Source of the DNA: Burkholderia sp. WP9
GTDB lineage: Bacteria > Pseudomonadota > Gammaproteobacteria > Burkholderiales > Burkholderiaceae
Reading direction: 5' to 3'
DNA length: 64,000 nt
Assembly: GCF_900104795.1 (NCBI RefSeq)
Contig: NZ_FNTG01000002.1
Coordinates: forward strand, 558,001 to 622,000
The position numbers were made by a program, and so were the translations under genes. The notes under the pieces were generated by a model. The model was given only the letters and a program-made list of their open reading frames with translations. It was not told the origin of the DNA and did not search any database. How positions within the stretch are numbered: the stretch's first letter is position 1; every line of letters starts with the position of its first letter. Below are positions 16,531 through 24,328 of the stretch, one piece after another.

Positions 16531-16646
16531 GAGAAACGCGCCAGACCGGTGCGCGTGAAGTGGCGGGACAGGCAGTCCCGTGTTATAGCGCCGCGAACAC
16601 AAGTTGGGATCGGGGCAAGGCTAGTCATGAACAAGACGGCGGCACT

Positions 16647-17576
16647 ATGAGTTCATCGAGCGACATCGAGAAACTTTTCGATCATTTTGGCGGCGACGCC
16701 AACGCGTACCAGGAAATCGGCCGCGAAAACGAGGCGCGCTCGGCGCGCACCCGTTGGCCACTATTAGTCACGCTCGATCTGACCCAACCGACGATTCCCG
16801 CAATCGGGCAGCGTCGCGAGGCCAAGCCTCAGTCACCGGTGGCCGCGTCACCGGTGGCTGTCGATCGTCAGGACACCACGCCAAAAGATGCAGCGTCCGT
16901 GACGCGCGCCAAAGCGCCGTTATTCACGCGTTCGCATCGGCGGGATATTCCGCCGGTAGCTGTCGCCGCTCCGGCTAGCACGCAGAGAGGCGCGTCACGC
17001 TTTGGCGAACTCGAATCGAAAGTTGATGCGGCGCCGCTGGCGGTGGCCGGCGCTGCGCGAGTGGGCACGGTGGCTGCGCAAGCATCGCCGGCCGCGTTCG
17101 TGGCTCCGGTTGCTGTGGCTCCGGTTTCTGTAGCTCCGATTTCTGCAGATCCGGTTTCTGCTGCACCTGCTTCCGCATTCCCCGCTTCCGTGCCTCCCGT
17201 CATCGCCTTGCGCACACCGATCGCGCAAACGATTCCGTCCGTCGCCCCCAGTTGGGCACACGCGCCGGCACCGGTGCGCGCTTACACGAGCGCGCCGTTA
17301 GCACCATCAGCACCATCGACGCTGCCGGCAGCAACCGCACCCGCCGCGCCGACGCAACAAGCTGCTTCGATCCTCGGCAAGCTTTTCGCGCCGGAACCCG
17401 AACCCACGCCGCCGCAACCCGACGCGGCCAGCGGCGAGTCCGCGCCCCTGCAAGGCATCTTCGACCGTCTGCGCGGCGCCCCCGCTCAAACGGCCGCCGC
17501 TCCCGCCAGCGCTACGTCTGCCGCTGCGCCCCGCACCTCCAACTCGTGGCTGGTCAACGGCCCTCGTCGCTCATGA
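16647..17576 (+). CDS. bcsP: Cellulose biosynthesis protein BcsP (BcsR-like N-terminus, Pro/Ala-rich)
   Basis: A 309-residue protein. Residues 1-45 (SDIEKLFDHFGGDANAYQEI, then ARTRWPLLVTL) resemble the short regulatory protein BcsR/YhjR, with its RWPLL core. The remainder is Pro/Ala/Val-rich and probably disordered, including five VAPVS-like pentapeptides from residue 152. A small conserved-looking block near the C-terminus (ASILGKLFAPEP, GIFDRLRGAP) may be a second contact motif. BcsP-type proteins precede bcsQ in many betaproteobacterial clusters; with BcsQ they are thought to influence synthase assembly or polar location. The start ATG at 16647 is the first Met of the conserved part; the ribosome-binding site is weak. 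The gene overlaps bcsQ by 4 bp (ATGA). Confidence 0.8.
   Translation: MSSSSDIEKLFDHFGGDANAYQEIGRENEARSARTRWPLLVTLDLTQPTIPAIGQRREAKPQSPVAASPVAVDRQDTTPKDAASVTRAKAPLFTRSHRRDIPPVAVAAPASTQRGASRFGELESKVDAAPLAVAGAARVGTVAAQASPAAFVAPVAVAPVSVAPISADPVSAAPASAFPASVPPVIALRTPIAQTIPSVAPSWAHAPAPVRAYTSAPLAPSAPSTLPAATAPAAPTQQAASILGKLFAPEPEPTPPQPDAASGESAPLQGIFDRLRGAPAQTAAAPASATSAAAPRTSNSWLVNGPRRS
17100..17174 (+). repeat. 15-bp tandem repeat inside bcsP encoding VAPVS-like pentapeptides
   Basis: Five in-frame 15-bp units with consensus GTGGCTCCGGTTTCT encode VAPVA, VAPVS, VAPIS, ADPVS, AAPAS (residues 152-176). The unit length is a multiple of three, so copy-number change would lengthen or shorten the linker without a frameshift. 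Confidence 0.7.
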
Positions 17577-18361
17577 AAGTCATCGCGGTGGTGTCCGCCA
17601 AAGGCGGGGTCGGCAAGACCACCCTCGCCGCCAACCTCGCTTCCGTGCTGGCCGCGAGCGGCCGGCGTGTGATCGCGCTCGACCTCGACCCGCAGAACGC
17701 GCTGCGCCTGCACTTCGGCGTGCCGCTCGACAGCATCGACGGTTTGTCGCGCGCCACGCTGACGGGCGACCCGTGGCAGAGCGTGATGTTCGACGGCGTG
17801 GACGGCGTGACGGTGCTGCCATACGGCGCGGTGCTCGAAGACGACCGCCGCCGCTTCGAAGCGTATATCGACCAGGAGCCGCGCTGGCTCGCGCAGTCGT
17901 TGCAGAACCTGCACCTCGAAGCGTCCGACATCGTGATCATCGACACGCCGCCGGGTTCGTCGGCGTATGTGCGCACGGCCTTGTGCGCGGCCACCTTCGC
18001 GCTGAACGTGGTGCTCGCCGACGCCGCCTCGTACGCCGCGATTCCGCAGATGGAGCGGCTGATCGCAACCTACGCGGCGCCGCGCGCCGAGTTCGGCGGC
18101 GACGGCTACGTGATCAACCAGATCGACCAGTCGCGCCAGCTGACCAAAGACGTCCTCAAAGTGCTGCGCCAGATGCTCGGCGCCAAGCTGTTCCCGGGCG
18201 TGATCCATCTGGACGAAGGCGTGAGCGAAGCGCTCGCGTGCGACACCACGTTGATTCACTACGATCCGCTCAGCCAGGCGGCCGCCGATTTCCGCGCGTG
18301 CGGCACGTGGCTCATGGCGGCCATCGACGCGATCGCCGTCTCGCCGAGGAACGTCGCATGA
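17573..18361 (+). CDS. bcsQ: Cellulose biosynthesis ParA/MinD-type ATPase BcsQ
   Basis: A 262-residue SIMIBI-class ATPase. The deviant Walker A is VSAKGGVGKTTLAANLA at the very N-terminus, followed by ALDLDPQNALRLHFG (switch/A'), and Walker B-like IVIIDTPPGSSAYV. The family (YhjQ/BcsQ) localises or regulates the cellulose synthase complex, in E. coli at the cell pole. ATG 17573 overlaps the bcsP stop (ATGA), and the BcsQ stop overlaps the bcsA ATG the same way, so the three genes are translationally coupled. A longer upstream frame exists, but it would run through bcsP in another frame. Confidence 0.92.
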   Translation: MKVIAVVSAKGGVGKTTLAANLASVLAASGRRVIALDLDPQNALRLHFGVPLDSIDGLSRATLTGDPWQSVMFDGVDGVTVLPYGAVLEDDRRRFEAYIDQEPRWLAQSLQNLHLEASDIVIIDTPPGSSAYVRTALCAATFALNVVLADAASYAAIPQMERLIATYAAPRAEFGGDGYVINQIDQSRQLTKDVLKVLRQMLGAKLFPGVIHLDEGVSEALACDTTLIHYDPLSQAAADFRACGTWLMAAIDAIAVSPRNVA

Positions 18362-20562
18362 GCACGACACCGTCGCAGGGTCTCGAGCCCGCGGAACCGT
18401 CGCGGCTCGAGCGTTTCGTCGACGCGCGCTTCTGGAACAGCCGCATCGTCACGGGACTCGTCACGCTGTTCGCGCTGGTCATGCTGTACTTCGTGTTCAC
18501 CGTGCCGCTCGCGTTCTACGAACAGTTGACGTTCGCGACCTGCTGCTTCGTCACCGCCCTCATGTTCCGCCGTCTGCAAGGCCGCTACGCGACGATGGTG
18601 ATGATCATGCTGTCGGTGGTGACTTCAGGCCGCTATATGTACTGGCGGCTGACCGCGACCACCTACTGGGAGCATCCGCTCGACGCCGCCTGGGGTCTGC
18701 TGCTGGTGTCGGCCGAAGTCTATTCGACCATCGTGCTGCTACTCGGCTACTTTCAGACCGCCTGGCCGCTCAAGCGCACGCCGATGCCGCTGCCCGCCTC
18801 GCGCGCCGAATGGCCGACCGTCGACGTGTTCATTCCGACCTATAACGAGCCGCTCTCGGTGGTAAAGCCGACCATCTACGCCGCGCTCGCACTCGACTAT
18901 CCGGCCGAGAAGATCTCGATCCACGTGCTCGACGACGGCCGCCGCCCCGAGTTCAAGGCGTTCTGCGAAGAGGTCGGCGTCAACTGGACCATTCGCACGC
19001 ACAATCGCCACGCCAAGGCCGGCAACATTAACGAAGCATTGAAGATCACCAGCGGCGAATACCTCGCGATCTTCGATTGCGATCACATTCCGACCCGCTC
19101 GTTCCTGCAGATCGGCCTCGGCTGGTTCCTGCGCGACAAGCTGCTGTCAATGCTGCAAACGCCGCACCATTTCTTCTCAGCAGACCCGTTCGAGCGCAAT
19201 CTCGGCACCTTCCGCAAGGTGCCGAACGAAGGCGAGCTGTTCTACGGCCTCGTGCAGGACGGCAACGATCTGTGGAACGCCACGTTCTTCTGCGGCTCGT
19301 GCGCGCTGCTGCGCCGGACCATGGTCGAGGAGATCGGCGGCATCGCGGTCGAAACCGTGACCGAAGACGCGCACACCGCCCTCAAGCTGCACCGCCTCGG
19401 CTACACCACCGCGTATCTGGCGATTCCGCAAGCCGCGGGGCTCGCCACGGAAAGTCTTTCCGGCCACATCGGCCAGCGGATTCGCTGGGCCCGCGGCATG
19501 ACGCAGATTTTCCGGATCGACAATCCGCTCACCGGCAAGGGCCTCAAGTTCGGCCAGCGGCTGTGCTATCTGAACGCGATGATGCACTTCTTCTACGGCA
19601 TCCCGCGTCTGGTGTTCCTGACCGCTCCGCTGTCGTATCTGTTCTTCAACGCGCACGTGATCGAAGCCGCGGCCGGCACGATCGCGATCTACGCGCTGCC
19701 GCACATGATGCACGCGAGCATCACCAACTCGCGCATGCAGCGCTCGTTTCGCCATTCGTTCTGGGCCGAAGTGTACGAATCGGTGCTGGCCTCCTACATC
19801 ACCGCGCCGACCCTGCTTGCGCTGATCAACCCGAAGCTCGGCAAGTTCAACGTGACGGCCAAGGGCGGCCAGATCGAGAAGAACTACTTCGACTGGGCCA
19901 TCTCGCGCCCGTATCTGTTCCTGCTGCTGCTGAACCTGATCGGCTTCTGCGTGGGCATCGTGCATATCTATTACAACTGGCACATTCGCAGCGTGGTGCA
20001 GACCACGATCCTCAATCTCGGCTGGACCACCTACAACATGCTGATTCTCGGCGCGAGCGTGGCCGCCGCGAGCGAGCGCAAGCAGATTCGCGCGGTGCAC
20101 CGCGTGGCGATGCAGATGCCCGTGATGCTCAAATTCTCGACCGGCCGCACGCTTGCCTGCGAAACCATCGACTACTCGGAAGGCGGCGTCGGCGTGGCGC
20201 TGCCCGCCGCGATCCAGGTGCCGATGCACGAGCGCGTGACCGTGTCGCTGTTTCGCGGCGACGAGGAATATGCATTCCCCGCCACGGTCGGCTTCACCGC
20301 ACCAGGCCGCGTGGGTCTGCGCTTCTCGGCGATGACGCGCGAGCAGGAATACGAGTTCGTCAAGACCACCTTTGCACGCGCCGACGCCTGGACCGGCTGG
20401 GCGGAAGGACGGCAGCAGGACACGCCCCTGCGCGGCCTGTCGCATGTGCTGACGGTCGGCGCCCGCGGCATCGCGGGTCTGTTCGAGCATCTCTATGCCG
20501 ACCTCCGCAGTTCGATGAAAAGCCGTCCAGTGGACGTCAAGAAGCTAAAAACGAAAGACTGA
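18358..20562 (+). CDS. bcsA: Cellulose synthase catalytic subunit BcsA (UDP-forming)
   Basis: A 734-residue processive GT2 glycosyltransferase with the full signature set: D192-D193-G194 (UDP), D240-C-D242 (DxD), T335-E336-D337 (catalytic base), and Q373-x-x-R376-W377 (Q-x-x-R-W, acceptor channel). Several transmembrane helices flank the GT domain on both sides. The C-terminal PilZ domain has R578-x-x-x-R582 and D605-Y-S607-x-G609-G, the c-di-GMP binding residues, so activity should require c-di-GMP. It polymerises UDP-glucose to beta-1,4-glucan and threads it through the inner membrane with BcsB. The short cytoplasmic N-terminus is compact, as in Rhodobacter-type BcsA. Confidence 0.96.
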   Translation: MSTTPSQGLEPAEPSRLERFVDARFWNSRIVTGLVTLFALVMLYFVFTVPLAFYEQLTFATCCFVTALMFRRLQGRYATMVMIMLSVVTSGRYMYWRLTATTYWEHPLDAAWGLLLVSAEVYSTIVLLLGYFQTAWPLKRTPMPLPASRAEWPTVDVFIPTYNEPLSVVKPTIYAALALDYPAEKISIHVLDDGRRPEFKAFCEEVGVNWTIRTHNRHAKAGNINEALKITSGEYLAIFDCDHIPTRSFLQIGLGWFLRDKLLSMLQTPHHFFSADPFERNLGTFRKVPNEGELFYGLVQDGNDLWNATFFCGSCALLRRTMVEEIGGIAVETVTEDAHTALKLHRLGYTTAYLAIPQAAGLATESLSGHIGQRIRWARGMTQIFRIDNPLTGKGLKFGQRLCYLNAMMHFFYGIPRLVFLTAPLSYLFFNAHVIEAAAGTIAIYALPHMMHASITNSRMQRSFRHSFWAEVYESVLASYITAPTLLALINPKLGKFNVTAKGGQIEKNYFDWAISRPYLFLLLLNLIGFCVGIVHIYYNWHIRSVVQTTILNLGWTTYNMLILGASVAAASERKQIRAVHRVAMQMPVMLKFSTGRTLACETIDYSEGGVGVALPAAIQVPMHERVTVSLFRGDEEYAFPATVGFTAPGRVGLRFSAMTREQEYEFVKTTFARADAWTGWAEGRQQDTPLRGLSHVLTVGARGIAGLFEHLYADLRSSMKSRPVDVKKLKTKD

Positions 20563-20565
20563 TCT

Positions 20566-23136
20566 ATGCGCAACAGGATGGCGAAGGGCAACATCGAACG
20601 CTCGATTCACGAGCGCAGTGGGACTGGATTGCAGACGCGCCGCATCGGACGCCCCGGCTCGCATCGGCTGATGCGCGGCCTCGCATGCTGGCTCGCGTTG
20701 CAGACGGCATTGGCCGCGCCGCTCGCGTCAGCGGCGGAAGTCGTGGCGGCTGCGGGCGCCAGTTCGGCCGGCGCGATTCAGAGCGCGGCGGGCACCGTGC
20801 ATGGCGCGCCGGCCACGTCCGCTGCTCCGGTCGCGACCGGTGTCGGTAGCGTGCCCGCGCCGAGTGCCGCGGTGCCCTACGATCCGAACACGATCGCGCA
20901 GGCTCAACTGGCCACGCCGACGCCGGCGCTCGCCGCGTCGTCGGTGAAAGCGTTGGGCATCAAAACGCCGACCACCGCAGAGCCGGGCACGCTGGTGCCG
21001 GGCGGCCGCCGTCAAACGCTGACCTTCGCCGACCTCGGCGCGCTCGACCCGCTGCAACTGCGCGGCACCGACGGCCAGAACGGCGTGGCGTTCTCCGTGC
21101 GCGGCGACGAAGTGGTGACGGGCGCGGTCCTGCATCTGGTCTACAGCTACTCGCCCGCGCTGCTCGCGAATATCTCGCAGCTCAAGGTGCTGGTGAACGG
21201 CGAAGTCGCCGCCACCCTGCCCGTGCCGCACGAGCAGGCCGGTATGCTGGTGGCGCGCGACGTCTCGATCGATCCGCGCTTCATCACCGAATTCAACCAC
21301 CTGAACGTGCAGTTGATCGGCCATTACACGACGAGTTGCGAAGACCCCGCCAACTCCTCGCTGTGGGCGACCGTCAGCAATGCGAGTTCACTCGATCTGA
21401 CGTATGCGTCGCTCGCCAGCAAGCCGGATCTGGCGGCGTTGCCGCAGCCGTTCTTCGACCGCCGCGACGTGCGCCGTCTCGAGTTACCGTTCGTGTTCCC
21501 GCAAAAGCCGGGTAACGCCACGCTCGAAGCGGGCGGCATTGTGGCGTCGTGGTTCGGCGCGCTCGCCGGTTATCGCGGCGCGGTGTTTCCGGCGCAACTG
21601 GACAACGCGCCGCTGTCGGGCAACGCCGTGGTGTTCGCCACCTCGGATCAACGTCCGGCCGGTATCACGATTCCGGCGATTTCCGGCCCGACCATCGCCG
21701 TGGTCGATCGCGAAGCGCCGGCGCGCGGCAAGCTGCTGCTCGTGCTCGGGCGCACCGAGGCCGAACTGAAAACCGCCGCGAAGTCGCTCGGCATCGGCCA
21801 GAACACCTTGACCGGCCAGAGCGCGACGATCACGCAGTTGAACGAACTCACGCCACGCGCGCCGTACGACGCGCCGAACTGGCTGCCTACCAACCGTCCG
21901 GTGCATTTCGGCGAACTTGCCGATCCGCGCGATCTGACCGTGTCCGGCTACGACGCCGACGCCGTGCACGTGAATCTGCGCGTGCCGCCCGATCTGTTCA
22001 TGTGGCACACCAAGGGCGTGCCGATCGATCTGCGCTATCGCTACACGGTACGTCCGTTGCGCGATCGTTCTTCGCTGAACGTGAGCGTGAACAACGGCTT
22101 CGTGCAGGCGCTGCCGATTCCGGCCGAATCCGCCTCGGTGTTCGAGCTGAGCCATTACTTCGGCCGCGTGTTGCCGGACAAGACTGCCGAAGCGCGCCGT
22201 ACCGTGCATATTCCGCCGCTGCTTCTGACGCCGCGCGCGCAGGTGCGCCTGCACTTCTATTACGACATTCCGAATACCGGCGAATGTCACGGGCGTCTGC
22301 TCGACAACGTGGTGGGCGCGATCGACCCGAACTCGACGATCGACCTCTCGTCGTTCCCGCACTACATGGCGCTGCCCGATCTGGCCGCGTTCGCCAATAG
22401 CGGTTTCCCTTTCACGCGCATGGCGGACCTCTCCGAGACCGCGGTGATCCTGCCGAACGACGCCGATTCGAGCGACTACAGCCTGTACCTGCTGACCATG
22501 GGCCGGATGGGCACCTCCACCGGCTATCCGGTCATGGGCGTGACGGTAGGCACCGCCGACGACGCCGACAAGTTCGCCAACAAGGACCTGCTGATTTTCG
22601 GCGCGCCGGGCAAGCAACCGCTGCTGCAGCGCTGGGCGAAGTCGATGCCGTTCTCCAGCGACGGCGACTCGCGCACCTTCCAGCTCTCCGACATCGCCTT
22701 CAAACTCGAGGACTGGTGGCATGGCGAACGCGGCGTCGAGCGCACACCCGCGCGCGCCGATCTGACGCTGGTGAGTTCGAACGGCGACGCGCTGCTGACC
22801 GGTTTCGAATCGCCGCTGCAGAAGAACCGCAGCGCCGTCGCACTGGTGAGCGCGGCCGGGCAGTCGGACGCGGACCTGTCCGCGGCGCTGCTCGACGCCG
22901 ACGTGCTGCCGCAGATTCAAGGCGCGATGGCCGTGATCCACGGCCGCACCGTCACTATCACCTCGAACGGCGAAGCGTATTACGTCGGCCACCTGTCGCC
23001 GCAGGAGTATCTGCGCTGGGCGCTGTCGTCGCATCCGTTGCTGTTGATGCTGGGCGGCGTGCTCGCCGCGCTGATCATCGCGGGCCTGTTCTACCGGACG
23101 CTGCGCTCGATCGCCGCGCGCCGCCTGAAGGACTAA
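20566..23136 (+). CDS. bcsB: Cellulose synthase periplasmic subunit BcsB
   Basis: An 856-residue periplasmic partner of BcsA. An extended signal region ends around LACWLALQTALAAPLASAAE (about residues 40-58). An Ala/Pro-rich linker follows, then the carbohydrate-binding and flavodoxin-like repeats typical of BcsB: FSVRGDEVVTGAVLHLVYSYSP, SCEDPANSSLWATVSN, FYYDIPNTGECHGRL. A single C-terminal TM helix (PLLLMLGGVLAALIIAGLFY) anchors it beside BcsA. It guides the emerging glucan across the periplasm and is essential for BcsA activity in known systems. The start lies 3 bp after the bcsA stop. The charged N-terminus (MRNRMAKGNIERSIHERSG) is long for a signal peptide, so a later Met (M36 in RLMRGLACWLALQ) may be the true start. 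Confidence 0.93.
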   Translation: MRNRMAKGNIERSIHERSGTGLQTRRIGRPGSHRLMRGLACWLALQTALAAPLASAAEVVAAAGASSAGAIQSAAGTVHGAPATSAAPVATGVGSVPAPSAAVPYDPNTIAQAQLATPTPALAASSVKALGIKTPTTAEPGTLVPGGRRQTLTFADLGALDPLQLRGTDGQNGVAFSVRGDEVVTGAVLHLVYSYSPALLANISQLKVLVNGEVAATLPVPHEQAGMLVARDVSIDPRFITEFNHLNVQLIGHYTTSCEDPANSSLWATVSNASSLDLTYASLASKPDLAALPQPFFDRRDVRRLELPFVFPQKPGNATLEAGGIVASWFGALAGYRGAVFPAQLDNAPLSGNAVVFATSDQRPAGITIPAISGPTIAVVDREAPARGKLLLVLGRTEAELKTAAKSLGIGQNTLTGQSATITQLNELTPRAPYDAPNWLPTNRPVHFGELADPRDLTVSGYDADAVHVNLRVPPDLFMWHTKGVPIDLRYRYTVRPLRDRSSLNVSVNNGFVQALPIPAESASVFELSHYFGRVLPDKTAEARRTVHIPPLLLTPRAQVRLHFYYDIPNTGECHGRLLDNVVGAIDPNSTIDLSSFPHYMALPDLAAFANSGFPFTRMADLSETAVILPNDADSSDYSLYLLTMGRMGTSTGYPVMGVTVGTADDADKFANKDLLIFGAPGKQPLLQRWAKSMPFSSDGDSRTFQLSDIAFKLEDWWHGERGVERTPARADLTLVSSNGDALLTGFESPLQKNRSAVALVSAAGQSDADLSAALLDADVLPQIQGAMAVIHGRTVTITSNGEAYYVGHLSPQEYLRWALSSHPLLLMLGGVLAALIIAGLFYRTLRSIAARRLKD

Positions 23137-23146
23137 TAGGATTGAT

Positions 23147-24328
23147 ATGCGGGTTCGAATCAACAAGACAATCGGCCTCGCGCTGACGCTCGGGCTGGCG
23201 GCGTCGGCGAGTTTCGGCAATATCGTGAAAGTGGCGCAGAGCACCGCCGCACCCGGCGTGTGCGGCGACTGGAGCGGTTATCGCGCGTTCGTCGAACGCT
23301 TCGTGCAGGCCGACGGCCGCGTGATCGACTACTCCACGCCGACCCAGCAAACCACCTCCGAAGGCCAGTCGTACGCGCTCTTCTTCGCGCTGGTCGCCAA
23401 CGACCGCGCCACTTTCGACCGCCTGCTCGGCTGGACCCGCAGCAATCTCGCGGGCAATCAGTTCGACGCGCAAAACATGCGGCTGCCGTCGTGGCTATGG
23501 GGCAGAAAAACGGACGGCTCGTACGGCGTGCTCGATCCGAATTCCGCCTCGGACTCCGACTTGTGGATCGCCTACGATCTGCTGCAAGCGGGCCGGCTGT
23601 GGCACGAAGCGGGTTATACGCAATTGGGCGAGGCGCTCGCCGCGCAGATCGCGCGTCAGGAAATAACCACGCTGCCGGGCGTCGGGCCAATGCTGCTGCC
23701 CGGGCCGCAAGGCTTCAAAAATGGCGGCGTGACGCGCCTGAATCCGAGCTATCTGCCGCTGCCGGTGCTGCGCGCGCTCGCGCACGAGATGCCGAACGGC
23801 CCGTGGGGCAAGCTCGCCGAGAGCGCGTACAAGCTCGTCAAGACCACCGCGCCGCAAGGCTTCGCGCCCGACTGGGCGGCCTGGCAGAACGGCCAGTTCG
23901 TGGTCGATCCGAAAAACGGCGACACCGGCAGTTACGACGCGATCCGCGTCTATCTGTGGGCCGGTCTCGCCTCGCCGGCCGATCCGCTCGCCAAACCGTG
24001 GCTCGCGGCGCTCGGCGGCATGCGCGCGCGCGTCGCGCAAACCGGCATTCCGCCCGAGAAGGTCTCATCGACCACCGGCGCGGCGAGCGGCGAAGGACCG
24101 CTCAGCTACTGGGGTGCGCTAGCGCCGTATTTCAAGGCGCTCGGCGACGAGCACGGGCTCGGCCTCGCGCGCACGCATCTCGCCGCGCTCGACGCCGCCG
24201 TGCCGGGCCGCGAACCGGTTTACTACGATCGTGTGCTGGGCTTGTTCGGCACGGGTTTCATCGACGGCCGCTATCGTTTCGACGAAGCCGGACGTCTCGT
24301 GCCGAGTTGGAGAAACGCATGCGATTGA
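23147..24328 (+). CDS. bcsZ: Periplasmic endo-1,4-beta-glucanase BcsZ (GH8)
   Basis: A 393-residue family GH8 endoglucanase with an N-terminal signal peptide (KTIGLALTLGLAASASFG). The (alpha/alpha)6-barrel motifs include TSEGQSYALFFALVANDR, whose Glu (about E72) matches the proton donor. SASDSDLWIAYDLLQAGRLW, GFKNGGVTRLNPSYLPLPVLRAL and NGDTGSYDAIRVYLWAGL follow. BcsZ trims or edits nascent cellulose and is commonly embedded in bcs operons. The stop overlaps the bcsC start by 10 bp, so expression is coupled. Confidence 0.94.
   Translation: MRVRINKTIGLALTLGLAASASFGNIVKVAQSTAAPGVCGDWSGYRAFVERFVQADGRVIDYSTPTQQTTSEGQSYALFFALVANDRATFDRLLGWTRSNLAGNQFDAQNMRLPSWLWGRKTDGSYGVLDPNSASDSDLWIAYDLLQAGRLWHEAGYTQLGEALAAQIARQEITTLPGVGPMLLPGPQGFKNGGVTRLNPSYLPLPVLRALAHEMPNGPWGKLAESAYKLVKTTAPQGFAPDWAAWQNGQFVVDPKNGDTGSYDAIRVYLWAGLASPADPLAKPWLAALGGMRARVAQTGIPPEKVSSTTGAASGEGPLSYWGALAPYFKALGDEHGLGLARTHLAALDAAVPGREPVYYDRVLGLFGTGFIDGRYRFDEAGRLVPSWRNACD

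Noticed and set aside
19177..20490. 437-codon minus-strand frame opposite bcsA
   Set aside because: Low-quality His/Arg/Gly composition with no motif; the plus strand has all BcsA catalytic residues in the same DNA.
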